Source of the DNA: Acidaminobacter sp.
Lineage (GTDB): Bacteria > Bacillota_A > Clostridia > Peptostreptococcales > Acidaminobacteraceae
Assembly: GCA_009881125.1 (NCBI GenBank)
Contig: WXFH01000322.1
Coordinates: 1 to 48,676 of the forward strand
Length of the DNA stretch: 48,676 nt
Reading direction: 5' to 3'
The stretch's first letter is position 1, and each line of letters opens with the position of its first letter. Positions 8,329 to 17,972 of the stretch are shown piece after piece. The translations under genes were made by a program, and so were the position numbers. The notes below the pieces were generated by a model, which had not been told where the DNA came from, searched no databases, and saw nothing but the letters and a program-made list of their open reading frames with translations.

Positions 8329-8953
8329 TTTTCCTTACCTCCTTCGCGTAGCCAACAATTAAATACTCAAGATTTGGCGTTGTGTTTGCTACGATATTGT
8401 TGTGCCAATAGTCGGGGCTATTAATTCGCCCTGTCTTTTGAAGGTACTGGAGATCAGCCAGTGCCTTTTGTTTTGCTTCACTTATCGCCATTTTCTCACC
8501 TCTTAATTTGAGTGATTTCATTTCTTGAAGTGGGAAGTAAATGCCCGGGCATGCTGTTGGTCGCCAATGTCGGTGACCATCTACAACTTTGATCGTCGGG
8601 ACTTTATACTTCAACCATTTGACAAGTTCTATACCTGCGTTAAACTGCACATCAGGCATTTCTTTGTCCTTGCCATCATAATCACCTTGGAATACAACAC
8701 TTAGCAAATGGCCGTTATGATCAGCGGTGTGTGCCCCAAAGTTAAAGCCTCTGCCTTCAATTACCCATCCGTCCTTCATAACAAGCCAGCCATAGCCGAA
8801 TCCTGACCAGCCTCTCTTTAGATGCTCTGCATGAGCTTCTTCCAGACCCCACGTCGGGTGATCCATGTGGTGAAGAGCCAGACCATCAATTTCATTAAGA
8901 CGGTATGGTGACAGCGGCTTCGTCCATTTCAGATTATTTTTAATTATCTCCAT
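8309..8953 (-). CDS. N-acetylmuramoyl-L-alanine amidase (PGRP-type endolysin)
   Basis: This 214-aa protein is a zinc amidase of the peptidoglycan-recognition-protein fold. Predicted zinc ligands are H28 (in ALHHMDHP), H127 (in DGHRHW) and C135 (in TACPG). The catalytic domain covers about residues 1-150. The C-terminal 60 residues form a short helical region that probably binds the wall. The protein has no signal peptide, so export depends on a holin. The start follows AGGAGG with good spacing. It is the endolysin of the phage and sits between two small membrane proteins in a compact lysis cassette. Confidence 0.9.
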   Translation of the reverse strand: MEIIKNNLKWTKPLSPYRLNEIDGLALHHMDHPTWGLEEAHAEHLKRGWSGFGYGWLVMKDGWVIEGRGFNFGAHTADHNGHLLSVVFQGDYDGKDKEMPDVQFNAGIELVKWLKYKVPTIKVVDGHRHWRPTACPGIYFPLQEMKSLKLRGEKMAISEAKQKALADLQYLQKTGRINSPDYWHNNIVANTTPNLEYLIVGYAKEVRKNESGNA

Positions 8954-8962
8954 ATGTCCTCC

Positions 8963-9337
8963 TTATAACGTCAGCTTAATTCCAGCCAAGGCTGCTGCAA
9001 AGAGCAGGCCCCACTTCATTACTGTCACAAAATGCGGGATGATCTTATCTGCAAGCCCGCTGTCTTTAAGTGATGTTTGTATTCGCTCGATAGCAGCAAG
9101 CATTTCATCACTAGAAACTCGATCCTTGATCTCAGCCTGCATTTCTTTGATGCTAAGTTTTATCTCTTCATTGGAATTAATAAGGAGCTTCAGATAGACC
9201 CTTGTCTCAGAATCCGAATTCGATAATTTTGTATATTGCCTTTCAAGTTCCGTAACCCTGTCATCAAGGCGTTCTAGGGACTTTTCTTGTTTACAAGGAT
9301 CCATCAGCCGACCTCCAATCGGTTTACTTGACTCCAT
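8963..9337 (-). CDS. XhlA-like coiled-coil membrane protein, candidate holin with two starts
   Basis: The long form is 124 aa. It has a coiled coil (about residues 18-95, ERLDDRVTELERQY onward) and one C-terminal membrane segment (about 103-124), the layout of XhlA/hemolysin-type holin partners. Two starts each have a strong ribosome-binding site. ATG at 9337 follows AGGAGGTG. ATG at 9304 (113 aa, MDPCKQEK) follows GGAGGT at 9311-9316 by six bases. The long form adds two net positive charges at its N-terminus. Dual starts are a known device for holin/antiholin pairs. The first ribosome-binding site is paired in a hairpin (9345-9360). Function as a lysis protein is inferred from position and architecture. 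Confidence 0.68.
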   Translation of the reverse strand: MESSKPIGGRLMDPCKQEKSLERLDDRVTELERQYTKLSNSDSETRVYLKLLINSNEEIKLSIKEMQAEIKDRVSSDEMLAAIERIQTSLKDSGLADKIIPHFVTVMKWGLLFAAALAGIKLTL

Positions 9338-9344
9338 TTTATCA

Positions 9345-9381
9345 CCTCCTCGGGAGGAGGGATGCGATGCTATCGCACCCC
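9345..9381 (-). promoter_or_regulatory. Two adjoining hairpins, one hiding the ribosome-binding site of the XhlA-like gene
   Basis: On the minus-strand RNA, CCTCCT-CCCG-AGGAGG (9345-9360) pairs the Shine-Dalgarno AGGAGG with an upstream CCTCCT. Immediately upstream, 9359-9381 forms a 10-bp stem around AGC that contains the TAG stop of the giant gene. The two stems share two bases and so compete. Ribosomes ending on the giant gene would open the upstream stem, which could time lysis-gene translation. The pairing is seen in the sequence; regulation is inferred. Confidence 0.55.
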
Positions 9382-12300
9382 TAATTTGAAGAGCTCTGCC
9401 GACATTTCTGCGTTGATTTTTACAAGTTCTTGTAGCGTCGTAGCTTTTACTACTTTCTTCAGATGATTGTTCATTGCAGTGCGGATCTTCTGGATCTTTG
9501 GATCATTTGCTTTGAGATTGGCATTGATGTACTTTGTGGTTTTGGACAGATTAGAGGAGATCTTGTTCATGGTATTGTACCTCCGCTCCTCCTGTGTTAC
9601 GACACTAGACTCGATGCCATTCTCAACATTCTTGTCATTCTTGACTCGTTCCATTTCGTTCAACTTGTCATAGAAGTCTGTCATGGCTTGAGACGAAAAG
9701 GCAGGATCTGCTGTAAACGCACCTACTGTAGCTCTTTCAACCGCATTTCCCACTCCGGCACGCTTTGTTGTTGCAGGGAGCAGTATCTGGCCAATTATTC
9801 CGGTATATGACCAGATAATGTAATCCATCTGCTTAGGCGAGAGGTTTGTCAGACGACCAATTGCTTTTGCGATCTCAGAAGTGTTGTCATCATACTGATT
9901 TTTTCCAGAGTATTTTTGTAAGCCTTGAGAGACTATTGCGCGTCCAGCAAAGTCCTTATTAACCGGCAAGTTCCAAAAAATAGGCGCGAAGATATTGCTG
10001 GTGAATGGATCTACTGGGGTGAAACTTGTGGCAATAGTGCCAGCAAAACCTTTGTAGGAACCTGCCAGAGCCCTTTCAAAGAGTGATCCCCACAGTACTC
10101 CAAGTTCTCGAGATTTTGGGATCTTCCAAAACGTCCCATCACCTTTCGGGAAGACGTAGTAGGCGTCCTTAGTTCTCTGATCAAGCATCTGATACCTTTC
10201 CTCATCATCATTCATACTGACGAGGTAGGAAGCGATCTGTGGCACTGTAATGGCTATCCCGGCTTTTGCCATGCGCTTAAGAGCGCCTTTCGGATCCTTC
10301 TTATAATTGAATGCCTGGAAGAACCGGTCTAGACCCTGAACTGAAGCATTCAAGTAAGGCACAAACGGCTCTGCCTGCTTCGTGAGATCACCACCCCGGG
10401 CAAAGTTCACAGTGACGTTCTGCGCCGCGTACAAGGCTTTCTCAACGCTTCCAGTCTGTTCAAGAATATAGTTGAACTCAGAGATCCTCGGTGCCTGTTC
10501 TGTGATATTGTTGATCCACTCAATCATCTTGAGTGGGACTTTAAATTTCGATGCTGCGCTAGGTTGAAGGAGCTTTGCGTACTGCGTCGCCTCATCTGCT
10601 GAAAACTGACCAGAACCCGCACCACCTAGGTTCTTATAGAGTGCCGCGCCACCTGAATCAGTGGCGACCTCATAACCGGCTTTTGCGAGATTTGTCAGGA
10701 AGAATAGCGGATTATCCTGAGAACCATAAACATAAGCCGTCGGAATGTCACGGAAGATGTTTCTAAGTGCGAAAAGTGGATTATACTGGGTGATCAAGCC
10801 TTTAAAAACACTTGTCACTTTTCTCATAACCGGAGCGTTATTGATAATCCGCGGCAAGCCATTCAGCGATTCCAAAAGCATCTCGTCATTTATCTGGAGG
10901 TACTGAGGACTGCCCCCTTCCCAGACCGCGATGACATTATCGAGCTTTTTACTCTGGAACATTCCTATATTGGCCGGGATTTCCTCGGCGAACCTTGCTG
11001 CAGCTTCCGGATTTGATCTAACCGTTTCAAGTAAGGTCTGCCCCACCTCGTTGTATCGGGCGGTTCTTACGACCTTGTTGACCATCATCATGACGTTGCC
11101 AACCGGATTTGTAAGATCGCGATCCGATCCAGTTGCCTTCTTAACTGGGCTTGGCAGATCCACGAATCGTCTGCCGGGGCCATGCTGGCTTCCGCCCTCG
11201 AGATCGGAGAACTCTCGATAAGTCGGGAAGTAGGATGGGTACATGGTGCGCCACTCATCGTAGGTATGCGCATCGATGATACCAGTGTCCACGGCCCACG
11301 CCTTCATAAACTGGTCGATCCACCGCGTGACGCTGTCGCCCCATGCACGATATTCAGGATGCTGATATTCTAAGTTTGCTACATAATTTTTAGAGTCATC
11401 AGGCGTCATTCCCGGATCTACGGGCTTACCCTCTCTTGCCCGGTCGATGTTGTGTCGTTGAGCCATATACTGCCAGAAGTCCTTGTTGGTCGCAAAAGGT
11501 TCGGTAATAGTCTGCCATGATTGACCCAATTCCCTGCCTTTTGTATCAACTAAAGCATGTGTTAGAATCCTTTCGATGGTTCCTGAGACGAGCTTTGAGT
11601 TGGCCGCCTTTATTCTTACTGCATCAGCCACCTTGTTTAATGGATGGTTCGTATCGACAACTCGACGATAGAGGTTTGCAAGATCCCCTTTCAGATCTCT
11701 TGGCCTCTTCTTTTCGTCCATCTCAATATTGATGGTTGGGATGCTGAATCGTATGTCTGGATTTTCGGTATCGACCGGGTTGTCGCCGATTTCTTGCTTA
11801 ATCTGGCTCGAACTGAAGGTGACATAGACGTCTCCGACAGGCGGATCCTTTTCATCAAATGAGGTGATTGCGTCGGATACTTCTTTGAATATGACGCCGT
11901 CGTGCCCCAGTTCTTTGGCTTTTGCGATATTCCAAGAGTAGAAGTCATCTTGGAAGAATTCAGAATTCTCCACAACATACGGATTTGTGATGTTGAGGTA
12001 AAGATCCATCCTCTTACCATACCCTTTGCGCATTGACGCCTCGACGGTCTTCCATCCTTCTTGGTTGTGGCTGTAAAGACTGCTGCCGATGCTATTGACA
12101 CTACGGACAATGTCTTTAAGACCGTCTATGCCTTCAACTTTATCCACCTCATTGGCTTCCCACATGATGCTGCCGATGGTCTCTTCCCGGTCGAGACTTC
12201 CGTCCAAATTGTGATTGGCGTGGCCGATCGCCTCTGCGAAGTATTCCAGGTCTTCGTCGCTCGAAGCAGCGAGAAATGCTTCCAGCGGCTTCAAGTCATA

Positions 12301-15300
12301 ATTCCCAGACCTGTATGTGTCAGCAATCCGTGGGTTATCCGTAAAGAAAAAACCTAGCTTTGCGGATCTAGAACCGGTATATTTGCCACCTTTTGAGGCG
12401 TCAAACACAGTAAATTCTGCCCCAGTCCCATGGTATACCTGCTTCAAAGACCCATCATCGTTACGAACCTTGGAATCCTTGAAGGCCTGTTCAATGTCTT
12501 CCTTTCTGGCAACGCTGAATTTCTCCCGATTCTCCCACGCACTCTCACCAACGCCTTCTTTTCTTCCCTGCCAGACGTTCGGCCTCGGCACGTTTGTCGT
12601 CCCATGGGCGGTTCTCTCACCTTTAACGTCAACTACCTCAAAAAGGTAATGGTCATCGATCAGATGTCTGGCAGACTCGAAAACGTGATCATTTTCTGCG
12701 ACGAGAACAGGTCTATGGCCTCCGAACTCAATAGCGTTTTTCTTCAGATGCGCCATTAGTTTCTTCGGTTCAAGCGCCATCTCTGACGGTATTTCTTGAA
12801 TTCCGCGTACTGTGAGCCTCGGTGACATATAGAAGATTGTCGAGTAACCTTCTGAAGATTTAAGCATTTGCCCTAGAGCGACCATATCGGTTGAACTTCC
12901 AACCTTATGACCTAGGAGAGCATGTGGTTTGTCTGGCTTCAACAGCTTATCCTCACCGTTGTAAAGGTCATTGATGTAGAAGTCATTATCCTTATTCATA
13001 CCGTTCGGTATCACAGCATACTGGTTGCTGTTGATGATGATGTGACCCTTAAACTCAACAATGTCCTTCAGCATAATCTCATAGCGACGGGTCGCGTCAA
13101 AGTCAGGACCAGAAGGATTAGGAACGCCAGATGGGTGGTTATGCATGAGATAGAAACCTGTAGCGTCCATACTCTTGGCGAAGTTAATTTGTGTGTTGAT
13201 CCAATTATTCTTTTGTTTATCATCTTTTCCGGCGAATATCGCTGAAGATCCCGGCATCCTTGAGGATACCCCTGTGTGGGAGACAATTTTTCCCGTGTCA
13301 TCAACAAAGAAGATCCTCATAGTCTCAAACCGCGGATCTCTAAGCACCTGTGCCATGACAGCAAGCTCGTTGGTATTCTTGACTGTCTTACCGACAAGAT
13401 CGACCTTTCCGTCTGCGAGGAACTTCTTGGTGTAATCCCGAGCAATCGTCTTAGTCTTCAGCGTGCTGAACTTCGCCTCGAAGTCGTTTAGTGCCGCCGC
13501 CCCCATATGGGCTTCCACTTCAGAGACTTTGAGGTTAGACACTAACTCTGCTACCTTTGTGTTGCTTTTGAAATATGAAAACCTCTTTACAACCTTCTCA
13601 TCAACTGGCAGAGATCTGTGTCCGCCTTTATACTCACTGAAGATCTGGGCGATCGCCTTATCGTTGAAAAAGGGTTTCACGACTTCCTGACTAATATTCC
13701 GGCCTTCGTTGTTGACCATTTTGAACTCCGTCAGTACCTTCCAGTAGTTGTGTTCGTTAGAGAACTGCTTGAACTTTGGCTCAAGGCCCCACGACTTACA
13801 TAGCTCGAGGTAGGCTTTCTGATTTTCCTGAGGCGTCCTGTTAATGTCCCACCACTCAGTGATGTCAGGCTTTCTCGGCTTTTGCTTCTTGCGGTCTTTA
13901 TGGTTCTGACCGCCAGCGGCCTGGTTCTTCTCCCAGTCGATGACAGACTCATTCTGGGTGGTTGTGTAATCCTGCCATCTCTCAAAGCCCTGCCCTTGCG
14001 TAGCGCGGTTCTCTCTGCTGAGTCCTGAAATATGGTACGGAATGATGTTGTCTATGGTGTCCATCGCCATAAGCGCGCGGATGTGATCGTCGTTGATTCC
14101 CACCACCGTGGTGCCAACCGTATTACTGAAAAGTCGACGAAGTTCGACTGCAGTCTCGTAAGCCATACCCTCGATGCCATCAAAGACAGGCTTGCCGTTT
14201 TTCATTCCTGTTTCACCCAGCGGCATCAGGGAGGTGTTGATCATCATTCCTGTGTTACCCATGGCTCTTACGAAGTTTTCCATCTTAGTATATGCGAAGC
14301 CTTTAAGCCCAACAGAAGACATGTCAGCGATGGCCTGCATCGCGTCTAGAAGATGTGGAACCTCAAAGTCAGACCACGACTGCCATCTGAGTCCGCCATC
14401 AGCATTAAACCTCTCGACGACCCTTTTATTTTTGAAAGACTTCAGGATCTCCCCACTGTACTCTGTGCGGCTCTCCTGCATCTTGATCTTGGCAGATGCC
14501 CCGAGTTTGGTTTTGAACTCTTTATAGACGTCCGGATGCTCTTCGTATAGTCGGTCGAAGCCTTCCTGGCTGAGGAATAGTTCCGGATCAAGATCTGGGT
14601 ACTTCTCGATAAATTCGTTGGCATACTGTCCTTGTCTGGATCTTCGGGTGTCAACATAGCAGATGCCGCAGGAGACTTCTTTTCCTGCTTCGAGCAATGC
14701 TTTTCTTACGGCAAAATAATCCGTAACTGACAGGGCGGATCCCTTATTCTTCTGGATTGCTTCGATTGTCCCTTGCAGGATCAATCTCTTCTTGCACAAT
14801 GTCGAAAAGTCAAGGCTCTTGCCGTAATCCTGATTGTCCTTGAGCGCGGTATAATTCGGATTTGGATCATAATCCAGCCGTTCAATATTGTTGATGACGA
14901 TGGCCATAGCATTGTCGACGCTCTCCAGCCATTCAAGTACTTTTTCCCTCGAGATGTTTAATTTCTTTGAGATGCCTTTAACTGCGGCTTCTTTGGCTTC
15001 AGGTGTCCAAGTACGTACACTGTAGATCGGGGCGGCAGAACCAGACTCAATATCAACTGAAGCAGCTTCTCTAAGTCCAAATGCATTCTGAACAGAGTCT
15101 CTCCCCATGATCTCGGTAACGACATCCTCAAACTGCTTTTGGAACTCCTTAATCTGCATCTCAGTCATGACTCCGAGGTTACCAGACTCTTTCTTGTCTC
15201 CCTTAAGAACCTTATTGATCAAATCTCTAATGACGCGGACGAGTTTCTGCGCCGTTGTGGCGTCACGTTCGTAGAGGTTCTGCCAGAACTGCCGGTCAGT

Positions 15301-17943
15301 AAAAAGGGAACCGGCCTCCTCGGCCAGCATCTCCTCGATCAGAAGTTCCCGGTCGTTTGCGAGCCGCTCTTGGTACTCCGTGTCCTGGGCGTATTTGGCG
15401 AGTTGGTTCTTGATCTTCTCTGTCGTCATACTGTCCCCGACCACAGCGCGAAGTTTCTTGTAAAGGTCGTTGTGTTTGGTGTTGACGTGATGCAGGAACT
15501 CATGGCCAAGGACGTCCAGAACGACCTTCCCGTCGTTTGTCTCGTCGGAGTTGATGAAGATCGTGTTAGACTCCCGGGCGGAAAACATCCCTCTCGTGTT
15601 GGCTCGTCCGCCGCGATAGAAGACGACATCGGCCCCGAGACGCTTGCCGAGGACCTGGGCGTTCTTGAAACCGATCATTGCAGGCATGCTGAGTTCTTCG
15701 GAGGAGACAATTTCTGCACCAGTAAGCGCTTTGACGTTGGCGATACGTGTGGCAACTTCGGCATCGTCTATCAGTCTGACCGGTAATGCTTGCCTAGATT
15801 TTCCCTGTTCGGCGGCTCTTGCCTCAGAGAAGGTCTTCAGGGCTTTCCACTGATTAAAAGCCGCACTGCCTGTGTCTGGGATGCCCTTCAGCGCCATGAC
15901 GGAGCGGACCATGCGCGGTTCTACGCCTAACTCTTTGGCGATGTCCTTGCGGCGTACGCCGTCCATGGCCATGTCAACGATTTGCTGATCTGTGCCGTCC
16001 TCGACGGCCAGGGCGAGATCCGACTCCATTTTCTTCAGTACGGTCTTGTTCATCTTTGACGTGTCGATGATCGGCATGAACTCAGGCTTCTTTGGCTCTA
16101 TTGTTTCCACCCTTGCGAGTTCCGGAAGGTTCGGCATTCGGTTCTTATAAGCCTGTTCCTTGGCCATGTCGAGAATGTCCAGGGAAGCATAGCCTCTTAG
16201 GATGCTCTCTCTAATAGCTTCCGGTGTGGTGTTCTCGATCTCGTCCTGGAAGGCTTCCCATTCCTGCATGGACTCGACCTCATTGGACTCGGACTGGAGG
16301 ATCTCCTTTTGGTAGTTGATCATCTTGTCCATGATCTGGTCAGCAGCTTCGACAAGTTCTGTTTGGGCGTATGTCTCCCCACGATACTTCGTGTCTTTCG
16401 CTTTTTGGCCTTCATCCGATGCACCTTTTCGCTTCTCGTACTCGGCAACTTGCTTGGTATAACCTTCAAGATCGTAGGATACCTGAGGCGCGGTCTTTTC
16501 TCTGGCGTAGTCGGCAATCATGCCCGGTGCGGCAATCGCACCACCGGCGGCACCACCCGCCAATCCGAGGCCGAAGGAGTAGAGATCACGAGTCGGGTCG
16601 AAAATGCCATTTCCGCCATCTGAGTATAGTGGGATATCCTTACCAGCGATGATGCGGTCGACTGCTGCTTCCCACCAGTTCTGTTTAACTTCTTCAAAGC
16701 CCTCACCGAAAGTGCTCTTCAAGAACTCTGTGGCTTTGCTCATACCGCCTTCCCTGAATGCTTTGTTGACACCTCCACTCTCGAGGACGCTCTGGCCATA
16801 GGCGTTGACGAACGCTACGAAGAAAGCCTTGCTGTCATCCATACCTTCAGCGAGGTTACTCTGGTACTTCTGTGAGAAAATCTTCGCGCCCAGCGGCAGG
16901 GTCTCTGGACTGATGACCGCGCGCTTTGCAAGTTCGACCATTGCGAGTTTGCGGGTTTCTTTAGTCAGGAGTTTCTTTCCGATCTCTTTCGCACCCATCT
17001 GCGCGACGGTGCCAGTAGCACCCGTTGCCATGGCCAGAACGATAGTAGTCAGCATATCCGGGACGAAGGAAGTGAAGTCGTAAAGGAAACCCTTGATCGC
17101 ATCTTCACCTACGACGGCTTCGCGATTGATGCCAGCCTGCTCAAATTGCTCTGCACCACGATTGAGTTGATCTTGTGCGGTTTGGCGTCCAGCGACAAAA
17201 TCTGCGGATCGTCCAGTTTCGATCCGACGCGCATTATACCCGTCCTGCCCGGCAAGACCTGCTAGTGTGTTACCGGTTGCCTTAGTGCCGAGCCACCAGT
17301 CGGAGAGACTTTGGGCGATGACCTTTAGCTTGCCGTCCACAGGAAATCGCTCGTCTATCTCAACTCTTGCCCTGTTTACCGCCTGCTCGTGCTGGATGTC
17401 GCCATAGAGAGCATCTTGAGTCGCTTTCTTGAAGGCTGTATCAATCTGGTACTGCTTTAGGCTCTGAGGATCCAAGGTATTGGCCGCCAGTGTGAGCCAA
17501 GAGTCCTCGTCGGCAGGGTTAGCCGCGATGCTGGTTCTGGCCTGCTCCACGAGAAGCTTCTTCTTCACGGTGTCCGGCGTTGGAGCCTGCTTCAGCAGGG
17601 TCTGCTTCTGTTCAGCGAGATCCTTATAGGCAAGAGGATTAGACGAGGTCATCGTCTTCTGCTGGGCCTCGATCTCCCTGAGGCGCATATTATGCTCTTC
17701 CTGCTCCTTCTCCATCCGGTCTTGAATGGTGGCAGGCGTAATTCTTGGCGCAGTGACAAAGCCCTGGCGCTTTGGCTGGAGAGGGTTTTCGATCTGTGGT
17801 GCGATGCTCTCGACGGTTGTCCCCTTGGGCTCATTGTATCGGGTTGACTTGAAGCGCTCGAACTCGTCAGTCTTTCTAGATTGGACAAAGCGCTCATACT
17901 CCGTCTGCTTTTTCTTGCTCTTGTCGTCGTCTCTGATTAACAC
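9370..17943 (-). CDS. Giant polyvalent phage protein (2857 aa): metallopeptidase, RadC/JAB, ADP-ribosyltransferase and other domains
   Basis: The start is GTG (17941-17943), seven bases after AAGGAGG. Domains seen in order: a charged N-terminus; hydrophobic stretches near residues 290-330 and 455-480; a helix-turn-helix near 650; a zinc metallopeptidase with GHEFLHH near 812; an unassigned domain with CGICYVD near 1092; a RadC-like JAB domain with HNHPSG...PSGPD near 1600; an ADP-ribosyltransferase-like domain starting YHGTG near 1835 with FFFTDNP; and a long C-terminal region with YPSYFPTYR near 2237 that resembles large polyvalent-protein domains. Such proteins are thought to be packaged and ejected with the DNA to process host targets. 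It lies between a 395-aa virion-like protein and the lysis genes, where ejection proteins are common in short-tailed phages. Substrates are unknown. Confidence 0.85.
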   Translation of the reverse strand: MLIRDDDKSKKKQTEYERFVQSRKTDEFERFKSTRYNEPKGTTVESIAPQIENPLQPKRQGFVTAPRITPATIQDRMEKEQEEHNMRLREIEAQQKTMTSSNPLAYKDLAEQKQTLLKQAPTPDTVKKKLLVEQARTSIAANPADEDSWLTLAANTLDPQSLKQYQIDTAFKKATQDALYGDIQHEQAVNRARVEIDERFPVDGKLKVIAQSLSDWWLGTKATGNTLAGLAGQDGYNARRIETGRSADFVAGRQTAQDQLNRGAEQFEQAGINREAVVGEDAIKGFLYDFTSFVPDMLTTIVLAMATGATGTVAQMGAKEIGKKLLTKETRKLAMVELAKRAVISPETLPLGAKIFSQKYQSNLAEGMDDSKAFFVAFVNAYGQSVLESGGVNKAFREGGMSKATEFLKSTFGEGFEEVKQNWWEAAVDRIIAGKDIPLYSDGGNGIFDPTRDLYSFGLGLAGGAAGGAIAAPGMIADYAREKTAPQVSYDLEGYTKQVAEYEKRKGASDEGQKAKDTKYRGETYAQTELVEAADQIMDKMINYQKEILQSESNEVESMQEWEAFQDEIENTTPEAIRESILRGYASLDILDMAKEQAYKNRMPNLPELARVETIEPKKPEFMPIIDTSKMNKTVLKKMESDLALAVEDGTDQQIVDMAMDGVRRKDIAKELGVEPRMVRSVMALKGIPDTGSAAFNQWKALKTFSEARAAEQGKSRQALPVRLIDDAEVATRIANVKALTGAEIVSSEELSMPAMIGFKNAQVLGKRLGADVVFYRGGRANTRGMFSARESNTIFINSDETNDGKVVLDVLGHEFLHHVNTKHNDLYKKLRAVVGDSMTTEKIKNQLAKYAQDTEYQERLANDRELLIEEMLAEEAGSLFTDRQFWQNLYERDATTAQKLVRVIRDLINKVLKGDKKESGNLGVMTEMQIKEFQKQFEDVVTEIMGRDSVQNAFGLREAASVDIESGSAAPIYSVRTWTPEAKEAAVKGISKKLNISREKVLEWLESVDNAMAIVINNIERLDYDPNPNYTALKDNQDYGKSLDFSTLCKKRLILQGTIEAIQKNKGSALSVTDYFAVRKALLEAGKEVSCGICYVDTRRSRQGQYANEFIEKYPDLDPELFLSQEGFDRLYEEHPDVYKEFKTKLGASAKIKMQESRTEYSGEILKSFKNKRVVERFNADGGLRWQSWSDFEVPHLLDAMQAIADMSSVGLKGFAYTKMENFVRAMGNTGMMINTSLMPLGETGMKNGKPVFDGIEGMAYETAVELRRLFSNTVGTTVVGINDDHIRALMAMDTIDNIIPYHISGLSRENRATQGQGFERWQDYTTTQNESVIDWEKNQAAGGQNHKDRKKQKPRKPDITEWWDINRTPQENQKAYLELCKSWGLEPKFKQFSNEHNYWKVLTEFKMVNNEGRNISQEVVKPFFNDKAIAQIFSEYKGGHRSLPVDEKVVKRFSYFKSNTKVAELVSNLKVSEVEAHMGAAALNDFEAKFSTLKTKTIARDYTKKFLADGKVDLVGKTVKNTNELAVMAQVLRDPRFETMRIFFVDDTGKIVSHTGVSSRMPGSSAIFAGKDDKQKNNWINTQINFAKSMDATGFYLMHNHPSGVPNPSGPDFDATRRYEIMLKDIVEFKGHIIINSNQYAVIPNGMNKDNDFYINDLYNGEDKLLKPDKPHALLGHKVGSSTDMVALGQMLKSSEGYSTIFYMSPRLTVRGIQEIPSEMALEPKKLMAHLKKNAIEFGGHRPVLVAENDHVFESARHLIDDHYLFEVVDVKGERTAHGTTNVPRPNVWQGRKEGVGESAWENREKFSVARKEDIEQAFKDSKVRNDDGSLKQVYHGTGAEFTVFDASKGGKYTGSRSAKLGFFFTDNPRIADTYRSGNYDLKPLEAFLAASSDEDLEYFAEAIGHANHNLDGSLDREETIGSIMWEANEVDKVEGIDGLKDIVRSVNSIGSSLYSHNQEGWKTVEASMRKGYGKRMDLYLNITNPYVVENSEFFQDDFYSWNIAKAKELGHDGVIFKEVSDAITSFDEKDPPVGDVYVTFSSSQIKQEIGDNPVDTENPDIRFSIPTINIEMDEKKRPRDLKGDLANLYRRVVDTNHPLNKVADAVRIKAANSKLVSGTIERILTHALVDTKGRELGQSWQTITEPFATNKDFWQYMAQRHNIDRAREGKPVDPGMTPDDSKNYVANLEYQHPEYRAWGDSVTRWIDQFMKAWAVDTGIIDAHTYDEWRTMYPSYFPTYREFSDLEGGSQHGPGRRFVDLPSPVKKATGSDRDLTNPVGNVMMMVNKVVRTARYNEVGQTLLETVRSNPEAAARFAEEIPANIGMFQSKKLDNVIAVWEGGSPQYLQINDEMLLESLNGLPRIINNAPVMRKVTSVFKGLITQYNPLFALRNIFRDIPTAYVYGSQDNPLFFLTNLAKAGYEVATDSGGAALYKNLGGAGSGQFSADEATQYAKLLQPSAASKFKVPLKMIEWINNITEQAPRISEFNYILEQTGSVEKALYAAQNVTVNFARGGDLTKQAEPFVPYLNASVQGLDRFFQAFNYKKDPKGALKRMAKAGIAITVPQIASYLVSMNDDEERYQMLDQRTKDAYYVFPKGDGTFWKIPKSRELGVLWGSLFERALAGSYKGFAGTIATSFTPVDPFTSNIFAPIFWNLPVNKDFAGRAIVSQGLQKYSGKNQYDDNTSEIAKAIGRLTNLSPKQMDYIIWSYTGIIGQILLPATTKRAGVGNAVERATVGAFTADPAFSSQAMTDFYDKLNEMERVKNDKNVENGIESSVVTQEERRYNTMNKISSNLSKTTKYINANLKANDPKIQKIRTAMNNHLKKVVKATTLQELVKINAEMSAELFKLGVR

Positions 17944-17972
17944 AGGCTGGCCTCCTTGTCTTTAGGATCGGG

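Noticed and set aside
15139..15786. 215-codon plus-strand ORF inside the giant gene
   Set aside because: It is antisense to the metallopeptidase region, has no ribosome-binding site and its protein matches no family. Long shadow ORFs are expected opposite a GC-moderate long gene.
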